A DNA stretch of 64,000 bases, taken from Arthrobacter sp. B0490 (GTDB lineage: Bacteria; Actinomycetota; Actinomycetes; Actinomycetales; Micrococcaceae). The notes below the pieces were generated by a model. That model was not told the origin of the DNA, did not search any database, and was given only the letters and a program-made list of their open reading frames with translations. Positions 43,985 through 52,459 of the stretch are shown here, in pieces. Numbering within the stretch: position 1 is the stretch's first letter; every line of letters starts with the position of its first letter. The stretch spans positions 1 to 64,000 of the forward strand of contig NZ_PJIR01000013.1 of assembly GCF_002929355.1 (NCBI RefSeq), read 5' to 3'. The translations under genes and the position numbers were made by a program.

Positions 43985-44581
43985 GAGTTGATGGCTGCCA
44001 TCCGGGGAGCCGGGGTCGACGTCCCGGACGAGCAGGGCCGGCAGGTCGCCGAGTTCGTGCCGGGGCCACTCGCCCTCGACGCCGGTCCCCTCACGTACGA
44101 CGAACTGCGCCGGGTCGGGGCCATGGTTCGGCGGGTCCACGATGCTAGCGAAACCTATTCACCAGCCGGTGATGCGCGTTGGACGACAGCTATCCCGGCA
44201 CCGGGTGCGGAACTCAGCTGCCACGACGGCCTCGCTCCCTAGTACTTCATCGTCGGTGATCGCTGGGTCTTCATCGATTGGGATGTAGCCGCGCCCAGCA
44301 CCCGGCTCTGGGACCTGGCGAACGCCGCTCAAGCGTTCACGCTCTCCGACACCCGGCAGGTCCCGCTGGAAGTAGCACAGAACCTCGCGGCGTTCATCGA
44401 CGGGTAGGACGCCGACGAGAGTCTGTGCGAAGCGCTGTCCTCAGCACTGGGTCGGCGCGCCGAAGCCGTGCATTGCTTCCCGGAGTCGGCACGCCGGTTC
44501 GGCCGTGAGCCGTGGGGCTCGATGTACGCCGAGGGGCACGACGAGCACTGGGCGGAAACGCTCCTGGCATCCTCCCGGTGA
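43985..44581 (+). pseudogene. Aminoglycoside phosphotransferase (APH)-like gene with two in-frame amber stops
   Basis: A single frame carries a kinase-like APH protein: DEQGRQVAEFVPGPLALDAG, DELRRVGAMVRRVHDAS, the catalytic loop CHDGLAP-stop-YFIVGD, WVFIDWDVAAPSTRLWDLAN (metal-binding D), AFIDG-stop-DADESLCEAL, and an end at TGA 44579. Stops are TAG at 44240-44242 (where the family has W) and TAG at 44405-44407 (where it has Y or W). The HxD motif reads HDG rather than HND, and the N-terminal lobe is shortened. No frameshift is needed between the pieces. Confidence 0.75.
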
Positions 44582-44629
44582 ACGCTTCGCCATCGGGTGC
44601 CCATCCGGTGCTTGCTTAGACTCGTTCAC

Positions 44630-45232
44630 ATGATGGATGAGGTCAGCGGCGCGTACTCGGGGCGTGCGAGCGAATACGGGGAGCGTTTCGGCTCAATGGA
44701 CGCCGTGCACCCGTCCGACCGCCAGCTTGTCTCCACCTGGGCTGAGGGTATCGAGGGCCCTGTCATTGACGCGGGTTGCGGTCCGGGCCAGTGGACGAAC
44801 CTCCTCGCCCAGCAGGGGCTTGATGCCCGCGGCGTGGATCTTGTGCCCGAGTTCATCGAGCGTGCACGCCGCACCTATCCAGGCGTGCCGTTCGACGTCG
44901 GCAGTCTCAATACCCTCGATGTTGCAGCAGGAACGGTCGGCGGGATCCTGGCCTGGTACTCGCTCATCCACCACGAGCCAACCACGATCAGGATTGCCCT
45001 CCAGGAGTTCAGCCGTGCTCTGCATCCCGGTGGCGCGCTCCTCATCGGGTTCTTCGAGGGGTCTGTGATCGAGCAGTTTGCTCACGCCGTGGCTCCGGCA
45101 TACCGCTGGCCGGTACGTGACCTCAGCGAAGAACTGACCTCGGCCGGCTTCGAGGTCGTTGAAACCCACACCAGGACGACCACCGGCCGACGGCCGCACG
45201 CAGCGATCATCGCCGGCCCAACCGTGCAGTGA
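44630..45232 (+). CDS. SAM-dependent methyltransferase
   Basis: Class I methyltransferase of 200 aa. Motif I is VIDAGCGPGQWTNLLAQQGL, followed by ARGVDLVPEFIERARRTYPG, VGGILAWYSLIHHEPTTIRI and ALHPGGALLIGFFEGS. It ends in SAGFEVVETHTRTTTGRRPH, typical of the Methyltransf_11/25 group. Substrate unknown. ATG 44630 (or 44633) lacks a strong ribosome site; the frame from 44597 is less likely. It follows the APH pseudogene by about 50 bases. Confidence 0.85.
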   Translation: MMDEVSGAYSGRASEYGERFGSMDAVHPSDRQLVSTWAEGIEGPVIDAGCGPGQWTNLLAQQGLDARGVDLVPEFIERARRTYPGVPFDVGSLNTLDVAAGTVGGILAWYSLIHHEPTTIRIALQEFSRALHPGGALLIGFFEGSVIEQFAHAVAPAYRWPVRDLSEELTSAGFEVVETHTRTTTGRRPHAAIIAGPTVQ

Positions 45233-45290
45233 TCGATGTGTGCACGTTCTCGGTGCTGATCCATGGGTGCACAGCGTCTGGTCGTGTGGG

Positions 45291-45593
45291 TCAGAGAGTG
45301 CCGGCGATGTCCCGAAGCGCCTGGAGGTATCCGTCCAAAGCCGCCCTGCCGGATCCGGAGAGGGACAGCCACATCACGCGTCGCGCATCACCGCGCTCCG
45401 CTGACGCCATCTTGTCGGAGACCAGATAGCCAGCTTCGGCCAGGGTTCTCAAATGCTTGGACAAGGTCGCGTCCGATACTTCTAGGGCGGTCCGGAGGAC
45501 TGCGAAGTCGAGGCGGTCCACGGGGCGGAGCAGCCCGCAGATCCGTAGTCGCAGGGGTGCGTGAATGACGTCGTCGAAGTGCGCCTTAAGCAT
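45291..45593 (-). CDS. Winged-helix (ArsR/MarR-like) transcriptional regulator
   Basis: Small DNA-binding protein of 100 aa: HFDDVIHAPLRLRICGLLRP, FAVLRTALEVSDATLSKHLR, TLAEAGYLVSDKMASAERGD and WLSLSGSGRAALDGYLQALR. This is the HTH_27-type single-domain regulator (DSSDATLSKHL recognition helix) found in many actinobacteria. Its ATG (45593) lies inside the last codons of the upstream membrane-protein gene, so the two are coupled. It probably regulates that operon. Confidence 0.85.
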   Translation of the reverse strand: MLKAHFDDVIHAPLRLRICGLLRPVDRLDFAVLRTALEVSDATLSKHLRTLAEAGYLVSDKMASAERGDARRVMWLSLSGSGRAALDGYLQALRDIAGTL

Positions 45594-46053
45594 GACGGAG
45601 ATCTCGGGCGGCGCTACGATAAGCCACGCCGGTCAGCCACGTCGTGAGACCGAACGCCAGGACAGTTGTGGCGATTACAGCCCAATGCAGGCCGAAGGCC
45701 ACCAAGCCGAGAGAGACGCTGAACAGCACCAGGCAGCCGGCCACTACCCCAGTGACAGCCATCCCGGCCTGCCAGCCCATGCTCGCGAAGCGGACACCGG
45801 TCTCTCGCTGGATCAGATAGATGATGACGAGTGCGACTGCCAGGGCGAGCCCACCGACCGCCGGCCGATCGTAGTCCTCACCAGGGGCTGTCCCACCAGC
45901 CGCGCCGACCCACCACGCAGCTACCGCCCCGAAGCCCGCAAGAAGCGACCACGGGACCCGGATGCCCTCGGCGAGTCGGGCCCGGTCTGCGGATGGACCG
46001 GCCAGCGCATGCAGGGCTTCGTCACGGGACGGGCCATGAGAATTGGTTTCCAT
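45586..46053 (-). CDS. Membrane protein co-transcribed with a winged-helix regulator
   Basis: Protein of 155 aa with four predicted helices (SLLAGFGAVAAWWVGAAGG, VGGLALAVALVIIYLIQRET, GMAVTGVVAGCLVLFSVSLG, WAVIATTVLAFGLTTWLTGV). The polar N-terminus carries no signal. The gene overlaps the regulator gene by eight bases. Such pairs, in which a multi-span protein is joined to an HTH_27 regulator, are common; the regulator generally represses the pair. Function unknown. Confidence 0.65.
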   Translation of the reverse strand: METNSHGPSRDEALHALAGPSADRARLAEGIRVPWSLLAGFGAVAAWWVGAAGGTAPGEDYDRPAVGGLALAVALVIIYLIQRETGVRFASMGWQAGMAVTGVVAGCLVLFSVSLGLVAFGLHWAVIATTVLAFGLTTWLTGVAYRSAARDLRHA

Positions 46054-46252
46054 GACGGCAAGACCATGGGTTGGTTTCCGCTACGACAAAAGACTCGGCG
46101 GCGACGCGCGTGGCACGGGGTCCGCACAGATGCAATGGGTACATCTGACTTATCACTGGATCCGTTGCGCGGAGTACACCCGGCCCAACGCGTGACCTCG
46201 CAAGGGGATCCTCGACCGCACAGCATCGTGGCACGGCGCGGCGCGAGGGAGT

Positions 46253-46729
46253 TCAGTCGATGAGTGCCTTCTCAAAGACGTGGTCGGTCTCGGTAGCCCA
46301 CTGCTCTTGTCCGTTGTCATCGACGTATGGGTAGATCGTTGTTGTTGCTCGTCCCGTAGGAGTGACACCCAAGCGCGCATAGAGCTGACGTGCACCCCAA
46401 TTCTCGATACCAGCGCTGAGGTGTAGCTTGTTGAAGCCGGCCTTTGCGGCGTAAGCCTCGGTCCAGATGCAAAGAGCTGTCCCTATACCGGTGCCTTGAC
46501 CAGACTCGTGCACAAAGAGGTGCTTCAGCTCCGGAGTGTGATCGGCCAGCAGATCCAGCATGACGGTCCCGGCTGGCTGGTGCTTGCGCCAAGCTGCTGC
46601 ATAGACAAGGGTGCCGGCCGCTTGGTGTACCAGCAGATTGCGGCTGATGTTCGCTCCCGGCGGTTCAGTCGCTTCCAAAGCGGCCAAGTCGCCGTCGACG
46701 CACTGCCGACTCTGAATCTCGCTAGTCAT
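46253..46729 (-). CDS. GNAT N-acetyltransferase
   Basis: Protein of 158 aa. Domain landmarks: QSRQCVDGDLAALEATEPPG, AGTVMLDLLADHTPELKHLF VHESGQGTGIGTALCIWTEA (acetyl-CoA loop Q-G-T-G-I-G), FNKLHLSAGIENWGARQLYA RLGV. Length and order match the Acetyltransf_1 family. Substrate unknown. ATG 46729. Monocistronic, about 200 bases from the membrane-protein gene. Confidence 0.85.
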   Translation of the reverse strand: MTSEIQSRQCVDGDLAALEATEPPGANISRNLLVHQAAGTLVYAAAWRKHQPAGTVMLDLLADHTPELKHLFVHESGQGTGIGTALCIWTEAYAAKAGFNKLHLSAGIENWGARQLYARLGVTPTGRATTTIYPYVDDNGQEQWATETDHVFEKALID

Positions 46730-47007
46730 GCTGCCCCCTTGCCTAGCGTCTTCCTCGAGCTTACGGAGGGCAGCGCCCCTGCAAGCCTCTATCTCCCTGA
46801 GGGATCCGCTACAGCTATCTGTTCATGCGGGCTGGTCTCGAACTGTCTTGCAGCCGACTTTCTGTCGGTTATTGGCGCCCGAAGTTGGAAGACGGGGTAG
46901 CAAGACATACGAGGAGCAGCAGTGGCGGGGGAGGAGTGGTGTCTTAGTTGGTCGTCTTGTAACCCATGGGTTGCGAGAGATACAAGGTGGAGGGCCAGCT
47001 AAGCGGC

Positions 47008-47823
47008 TTAGAGAACGGGGTGGCCCGGTAGTGGAAGGGAATCGAAGAACACCTTGGCGTCGCGGGCGACAAGCTCCGGGCATTCCCACAGAACCAGGTG
47101 CCCTACGTCGGGATAGACCTTTAGAGCTGCACCACGGATCCGCGACGCCAGCGTCTGTTGGTCCTTCCAGGGCAGCAGACGGTCGTGATCCCCCCAAAGG
47201 ATCAGGGTAGGAGAGCGGATAGGTCCTGCTTCAGTGGGCGGCATTGCCGCACCGTACCCATGCATGATGCCCTTCCAAGCGTGGACCGACATCGTGACGC
47301 CGTCTCGTATGCGGTCCTCGATAAACCACGTGGGAACGTCGCGCTGGAATGGGAACCAGGATAGAAAGTCCCGAACCCAGTTTTCAGCGATGGGGTTGGA
47401 CAGCTGTTCCACGTCATCGGCGAAGGGTGCCCGCCCGTGCAGACTGAGTGGCGCGCCGACGAGCACCAGACCCGCAACCCTGTCGGGGGTGGTGACTGCG
47501 ACTTGCTGGGCGACATATCCGCCGCTGGATGAGCCCACGACGAATGCTTTCTCAATACCCAAGGCGTCGAGAATGGCGACGACATCCTGCGTCTGGTCTG
47601 AAAAGGAGTAGCCGGAGGTTGGTTTGTCGGCCCCGCCTTGCCCACGAAGGTCCGGGGCCAAGATCCTGAAGCCAGTCAGGAGCGGCAGGAGCCGATCAAA
47701 GGATCCGCGTGACTCGCCCCATGCATGCAGCAGGAGCACAGGTCGTGCGCCAGGATCGCCTTGAATCAGGCAAGGCACCCTGATGCCGGTCGTGAGCCCG
47801 AGGTCTCGAACCTTCGATTCCAT
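47008..47823 (-). CDS. Alpha/beta hydrolase
   Basis: Protein of 271 aa. The oxyanion region is VLLLHAWGESRGSFDRL, with RILAPDLRGQGGADKP following. The nucleophile is Ser in VVGSSSGGYVAQQVA (about residue 98). The acid lies in LILWGDHDRLLPW and the base His in YPDVGHLVLWECP. Family of peroxidase/esterase-like hydrolases. No signal peptide. ATG 47823. Substrate unknown; the upstream plus-strand sequence holds no partner. Confidence 0.85.
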   Translation of the reverse strand: MESKVRDLGLTTGIRVPCLIQGDPGARPVLLLHAWGESRGSFDRLLPLLTGFRILAPDLRGQGGADKPTSGYSFSDQTQDVVAILDALGIEKAFVVGSSSGGYVAQQVAVTTPDRVAGLVLVGAPLSLHGRAPFADDVEQLSNPIAENWVRDFLSWFPFQRDVPTWFIEDRIRDGVTMSVHAWKGIMHGYGAAMPPTEAGPIRSPTLILWGDHDRLLPWKDQQTLASRIRGAALKVYPDVGHLVLWECPELVARDAKVFFDSLPLPGHPVL

Positions 47824-47969
47824 AGCCTCACGCTACTCCGAGGACCTACCAGTCTCCTTGGCCTGACCATGCAACCAAGCGAGCCTCAATCGAAGGTGTC
47901 TCCTCCAACCAGCTCGCACACCTACGGTTTCGAGACGTAGTGCGTGTTGTACTCGCTCTCAGGTAGGGG

Positions 47970-48206
47970 CTATCTGATGGTGGGGTTTCCGGGGCGTCGC
48001 GAGGTTCCGCCCGTGTGGGGCCTCGATACGCAGAGGTCCGTGATCAGGCCGGTTCCGGCGCATTCACGGAGGGCACGGATCCCCGCTACGGCCGCCGCCT
48101 TGTCCGGGAACGGTCTGGAGACGGCGATGACCGTCCTGTCCGGTGTCTTCAATCTGAACCTGAATGCATTGTCTCGGTCATGGAAAAGTTCGATCGTCGC
48201 GGCCAT
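47970..48206 (-). CDS. YegP-like DUF1508 domain protein
   Basis: Small protein of 78 aa: ATIELFHDRDNAFRFRLKTP, FPDKAAAVAGIRALRECAGT GLITDL. DUF1508/YegP folds are small beta-alpha modules (F.D..G.YRFRLK...G......E.Y.S...A..GI). The start ATG 48206 follows GGGGGTGG and fits the domain beginning; the longer frame from 48332 does not. YegP family members appear in stress or biofilm contexts, but function is unproven. The C-terminal tail (SRPHTGGTSRRPGNPTIR) is basic. Confidence 0.65.
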   Translation of the reverse strand: MAATIELFHDRDNAFRFRLKTPDRTVIAVSRPFPDKAAAVAGIRALRECAGTGLITDLCVSRPHTGGTSRRPGNPTIR

Positions 48207-48577
48207 GGCCACCCCCTGTGGAATCGCCCGGGCAGGAGAACTGCTCGGGCTCGTCATCGCGACCGGAGCACACGCGGCGTCCGGTTGGCCCGGGAACGGG
48301 ATGGGTCTTGACCCATGTGACCCCAGCCACACCCATGCCTGATAGTAGGGACCTCGTCGTGTACTGGCGAGTACGTGTCACCCGCATGCCAGACGCTGGT
48401 ACCCGATCCAGGCCTCCCCACCGTTGACCAGGACTCGCTGGTAGCCCGTGCGTCATCGGAGGCTGTATCAGTCCACCACTTTCCATACCGCTTGCCTGGT
48501 TGCCTGGTCGGGGCGTTGTCCGGGATCATCCGTTTCAGGTGAGGTGCTGGTCGGCGAAGCGGACCTACGGTCAGGGA
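48207..48577. other. No gene seen
   Basis: About 370 bases between the divergent YegP-like and LURP-one genes. Frames are short and unsupported, and no strong palindrome or promoter box is evident. Confidence 0.35.
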
Positions 48578-49084
48578 ATGAGACTATTACGAAACCGACC
48601 TGACGAACTCGTGGGTAGGCGATTTCAAATGCGCGAGAAACTGGCGTCAATCGGGGATAATTACTGGATCGAAGACGACCAGGGTAAACGGATCTACAAG
48701 GTCAATGGCAAGGCTCTCCGGGTTCGGGACACCTTTGTACTGGAGGACACCTCTGGACATGAGATCGTGCGCATCCAGGAACGTAAGCTCTCGGTCCGGG
48801 ACAAAGTCACTATCGAGCGCGACGGCCATACCGCCGCAACGGTGTACAAAGCGCTGATCGGAATTCGGGCTCGTTTCTCCATCGAGGCGGGAGACGGCGT
48901 CTCCATGAGGGCATCCGGCAATTTCGTCGCCCACGAGTACCAGATCGAGCGCGAGGGCCGCACAGTTGCAACGATCTCCAAAAAATGGTTCCGCGTGCGT
49001 AACTCCTATGGCATCAACGTCGCCCAGGGTGAGGACGTCCCGCTCATTCTGTCGATTACCGTCGCCATCGACTCGCTCACCTAG
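48578..49084 (+). CDS. LURP-one-related protein
   Basis: Protein of 168 aa with the 12-stranded LURP-one/tubby-like barrel pattern: FQMREKLASIGDNYWIEDDQ GKRIYKVNGKALRVRDTFVL, GHEIVRIQERKLSVRDKVTI, GNFVAHEYQIEREGRTVATI, SKKWFRVRNSYGINVAQGED. The family (plant LOR, bacterial YxjI) is related to phospholipid scramblases; bacterial role unknown. ATG 48578 has AGGGA upstream, and the domain begins at once. It likely is cytosolic. Confidence 0.85.
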   Translation: MRLLRNRPDELVGRRFQMREKLASIGDNYWIEDDQGKRIYKVNGKALRVRDTFVLEDTSGHEIVRIQERKLSVRDKVTIERDGHTAATVYKALIGIRARFSIEAGDGVSMRASGNFVAHEYQIEREGRTVATISKKWFRVRNSYGINVAQGEDVPLILSITVAIDSLT

Positions 49085-49228
49085 CGAGAGGCGGAGAGTG
49101 ACATGGTCCACCAGTTGACGTCCATCCTGAACGCCAGAGGTTCTCACCGAACTTCCTTTGAACCAGCGCAGCACCCCCTGGTAGCGAGGCGAACCTGTTT
49201 GACCCGAGTCCATGAAAGTGATGACTCC

Positions 49229-49639
49229 ATGGTCGATATTCCAGTACGCATTCAGGCTTTCAGCCTCGAGGAAAGAGCGCGGATACAACGTTCAAGACCA
49301 TCGGGCCGGCTCAGTGCCGATGTGATTGTCTCCATCGATAGGGCTGTCGGCGGTCCAGGCGAAGGCCGCGGATACTACGTATACGCAGAGGGCACCGAGG
49401 CGGAGCGCTTCCTGAAGCTCAAAGGCGATGTCGCCGTGCGATGTTCGGAATGCAGACGGAAGGGGAAACCCGAGTCGACTCGACACCCTGATGCGCAAAG
49501 GCGGGCCACGACCACGTCCGGGCTACCGGGACGGAAGGGAAGGCTGGTCCCCGCGCCGAACGCTGCCTGGCATGGAACGAGGATGCTCGGCAGCCGCCGG
49601 GCCTGCACCTCGAAGGAGGAACACCATGGGTTTCGGTGA
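49229..49639 (+). CDS. Hypothetical protein, uncertain, overlapping the CsbD start
   Basis: The frame from ATG 49229 reads DIPVRIQAFSLEERARIQRS, GRLSADVIVSIDRAVGGPGE GRGYYVYAEGTEAERFLKLK GDVAVRCSE. The first 75 residues look like a folded protein. The last 60 (Arg-rich, ending SKEEHHGFR) do not, and overlap the ribosome site of the next gene. Possibly a real small gene that lost its stop through a frameshift near 49450. Confidence 0.35.
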   Translation: MVDIPVRIQAFSLEERARIQRSRPSGRLSADVIVSIDRAVGGPGEGRGYYVYAEGTEAERFLKLKGDVAVRCSECRRKGKPESTRHPDAQRRATTTSGLPGRKGRLVPAPNAAWHGTRMLGSRRACTSKEEHHGFR

Positions 49640-49802
49640 CAAGGTGGGGAATGCGGCGAGAAAGCTGGCCGGCAAGGCCAAAGAAGCCACGGGCACGGCA
49701 ATTGGTGACGACCGGCTGAAGGCCGAAGGGAAAAGGGACCAGGCCAGGGCCGACCTGAGGCAGGCCGTCGAGAAGGTGAAGGACGCTTTCAGGAAGCGCT
49801 GA
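49626..49802 (+). CDS. CsbD-like stress protein
   Basis: Small hydrophilic protein of 58 aa. The classic CsbD layout is GFGDKVGNAARKLAGKAKEA TGTAIGDDRLKAEGKRDQAR ADLRQAVEKVKDAF, with its lysine/alanine-rich amphipathic helices. AAGGAGGA six bases before ATG 49626 is the strongest ribosome site in the area. CsbD-type proteins are general-stress proteins of unknown mechanism, abundant under salt or starvation stress. Not part of an obvious operon. Confidence 0.9.
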   Translation: MGFGDKVGNAARKLAGKAKEATGTAIGDDRLKAEGKRDQARADLRQAVEKVKDAFRKR

Positions 49803-50186
49803 TCACCGGTAGTGCCAGGCGACCGCAGGGGAGCGCCACAGTGTCGAGACCATCCCGCATGTTACGGACTGATCGTCTCGGACATTCCCTATGTAGGTTC
49901 CGTCCAGGTCTCCGAGTCCCGGCCCAGTGGGTCCGCTCCGCCTGATTACTTGAGCCTTACCGCCCGCGACTGGAGTAATGGACGGCAGCTGATCCCGCGG
50001 ACGCGGGGGATTCTGATGAGATTAATCAGTGTCGCTTCAGGTGTCACAGGCCATCATGATTCATGCTTCACGAAGAGATCGGCCGTGACGAGCCGGGACA
50101 TCTTTTTCTCCGACAAGTGGGACAGGTGCGGGTCATCGCCCGTGCGGTGCGAGTCGTTCGTCCAACTCTTCGCCACCTTCTGGCCC

Positions 50187-50450
50187 GTTCTCACTGACGG
50201 ACAGGGCAACCGCAAGCTCGCCTTTCAGCAGGTCGATCACCTGAAGGGAACGACCTGGCCCTCGCCTGACGTGCCGATGCAGCTGCACCTCGATTTGACC
50301 GTTCCCGACCGGTCGACACTCGAGCATCACCACTCCAGGGCGCTGGCATCAGGAGCAGAGCTCCGCTTCGATCGTATGGACGACCCGGACGAGCCCTTCT
50401 ACATCTACGCCGATCCAACCGGTCATCCGTTCTGTATCCTCGTAGCCTGA
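50187..50450 (+). pseudogene. VOC/glyoxalase-family protein, C-terminal part
   Basis: The frame reads VLTDGQGNRKLAFQQVDHLK, PMQLHLDLTVPDRSTLEHHH, GAELRFDRMDDPDEPFYIYA DPTGHPFCILV. These are the second half of a VOC-fold protein: metal/substrate strand HLDL, then the closing DPxGHPFCL. The first repeat (FYxxLLGW region) is missing and the upstream frame is not protein-like. The fragment could not form a complete VOC module. Confidence 0.65.
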
Positions 50451-50459
50451 GCGACGAAG

Positions 50460-50721
50460 ACACTGTCAGCGGGTCCGATGAGTGATTCCTTCGTGCGCAC
50501 GCTCGTCGTAGGTGAAAAAGGCGTCCGACTGTCCGTTGCTCGAGCGTTTCGAGCTCCTGGAAGAACGTGACTTGCCAGTCGGCGGGACCTTGAACCCTTG
50601 CATCCATGGTCGGAAACGGGTTCCCGTCGGGTTCGCCAGGACCTCGTTGCCGGACTTCCTGTGAGACAGCGACGGCTTGATCGGTGTTGGTGACTTCGAG
50701 TGCTATCCCCAACAACGACAA
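50460..50721 (-). pseudogene. Unassigned fragment, probably frameshifted
   Basis: A minus-strand frame from 50721 reads LLGIALEVTNTDQAVAVSQE then ADWQVTFFQELETL. A second frame gives SSNGQSDAFFTYDERAHEGI THRTR and stops near 50478. Both look coding and they abut, so a frameshifted small gene is likely. Family not recognised. Confidence 0.3.
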
Positions 50722-50742
50722 GCTGGAAATGCAGCCCGGGCT

Positions 50743-52005
50743 CTAACCGGCCGGTGCCTCTGACTCCAGGGCGGGCGGGGCTGCGGAGATGTTTGAGATG
50801 GCCTTCCACAGGAGGGCTAGGGTGATGGCGGAGCCCGCGAAGGCAAACCACCACGGCCCAGTGAGCCCCCACACCTGGGCGATCAGCCCGCCGAGTAGCT
50901 GCCCGATCACGAGCCCACCGAATACGCCCACCATGTTGACGGACGCGATGCGCCCCTGCAGGGACAGCGGAACGAGGCGCTGCCGGACCGTTGTCGAGAT
51001 GGTGCCCCACATGAAGGCGTAGACACCGAACCCGAACATGATGACGAAGGCGAGCGCGGCCGACGTTGTGAGAGCGAAGCTCAGGTGCATTACCACCTCA
51101 AGGCTGAGGCAGACCCGCATCATCGTCGCCAGGCGGAACCTTCGTTCGAGCCAGCCGAAACAGCTGATTCCCACGAGTCCGCCGAGAGCCGCGGAGGTCG
51201 CGAGCAGGCCGTAACCAACGGCGCTGAGACCCAGGTACTCCGTGGCGTAGAGCACGAGGACGTACCAGGGGGCCGCCCACGTCACGTTGAAGATCAGGAT
51301 GATGAGGATCAGCGTCCGGACGGGCGCGTTGCCCCGCAGCCAGGAAAGACCCTCCCGGATGGGCCGAGGTCTGATGCCGTCGTCGAGGGCAGTCACGTCC
51401 TGCTGCGGAGGAGGCGTCCTCGCCATCCTCGAGACGAGGACGACGGCGAGGCTCACGCAGAGAATCTGCACCGTGAACGGCCAGAACGAGCCGACAGCGA
51501 AAAGGAAAGCGCCCAGCGGTGGGCCGACGAGTTGGTTGGCCACGAGGTATCCAGCCTGCATGCGGGCATTGCCGACTCCGAGATCGGCCGATGGCACCGT
51601 CATGGGAAGCAACGTGCTGCCGGCCGTGTCAGCGAAGACCTCGGCCGTTCCGTAGAGGAAAGCCGAGACGAGCACCACCCAGATGCTCACTTGCCCCGTC
51701 ACGAGAACGGTTACGAGGCCGAGGACGATGACGGCCCGGACCCCATTCGCCAGCATGACGAGTCGACGCCGGTCATGATGGTCGGCGATCGAACCCGCCA
51801 GGAGTCCGAACAGGAGCCACGGCAGGATCTGCATCATGGCCCCGGACGCGACCAGGAGCGGCGACGACGTCACCGACGCGATCAGCAGCGGAGCGGCCGA
51901 GAGGGCGATCCCGTCGCCGATGTTGCTCGTCCAGGTGGACGCGAGCAGCCATCTGAAGCTGATGCCCAGCCGGCGCGGAGCGAGCACCTCACCGAACGAG
52001 GACAT
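50743..52005 (-). CDS. Major facilitator superfamily transporter
   Basis: Membrane transporter of 420 aa with twelve helices, of the MFS_3/enterobactin-exporter-like group: SFRWLLASTWTSNIGDGIAL at helix 1, then GSIADHHDRRRLVMLANGVR (motif A between helices 2 and 3), EVFADTAGSTLLPMTVPSAD and a central loop near residues 205-220. ATG 52005 has AGGAG seven bases upstream; the longer frame from 52053 is Pro-rich and unlikely. It probably exports a drug or siderophore-like molecule. Monocistronic. Confidence 0.85.
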   Translation of the reverse strand: MSSFGEVLAPRRLGISFRWLLASTWTSNIGDGIALSAAPLLIASVTSSPLLVASGAMMQILPWLLFGLLAGSIADHHDRRRLVMLANGVRAVIVLGLVTVLVTGQVSIWVVLVSAFLYGTAEVFADTAGSTLLPMTVPSADLGVGNARMQAGYLVANQLVGPPLGAFLFAVGSFWPFTVQILCVSLAVVLVSRMARTPPPQQDVTALDDGIRPRPIREGLSWLRGNAPVRTLILIILIFNVTWAAPWYVLVLYATEYLGLSAVGYGLLATSAALGGLVGISCFGWLERRFRLATMMRVCLSLEVVMHLSFALTTSAALAFVIMFGFGVYAFMWGTISTTVRQRLVPLSLQGRIASVNMVGVFGGLVIGQLLGGLIAQVWGLTGPWWFAFAGSAITLALLWKAISNISAAPPALESEAPAG

Positions 52006-52459
52006 TGCGTTCTCCTGACGAGGGGAAGGTGGCGGGGGCGAAGTCGGTTGCACCGTTCGTCTTCGGATCGTATCGGGTAGGGCGAAGTCGCCTGTTCGTC
52101 AGCCGGTCCTCCGCTGGGACACCTTTCGCCGGCATGAGCGAGGAGTGGCAGCTCAGATAGACGCTGACGAGGCCGATTCCCGTATGACCTGACTGGAACA
52201 GGCTTCGCCGGTCTCGGACACCTTGACCGTCCCGGACCAGAGTGGCAAATATGAACGTTTCCGCCACAGACTCAGCTGAGCGCTACTGGTGGCTTGTGGA
52301 GCCCGAATCTCTGTAGCGATAGTCAGTGCCACCATCTATGCTCCACTTCTGTCCGCTCGGGACGGGGTCCGCTACAGATGACAGCTCACACTCGACAGAC
52401 GGTGCACCAAGCACACCGATCCAGCGAAGCGCGTACGTAAGCCCTCGGCTATCAGAGTG
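52006..52459. other. No gene seen
   Basis: About 450 bases between the MFS gene start and the end of the AraC gene. The MFS promoter should be in its left part. No supported frame or strong hairpin. Confidence 0.35.

Noticed and set aside
51085..52080. 331-aa plus-strand frame, highly charged
   Set aside because: Antisense to the MFS transporter; the Asp/Arg/His content is the mirror of membrane-protein codons.
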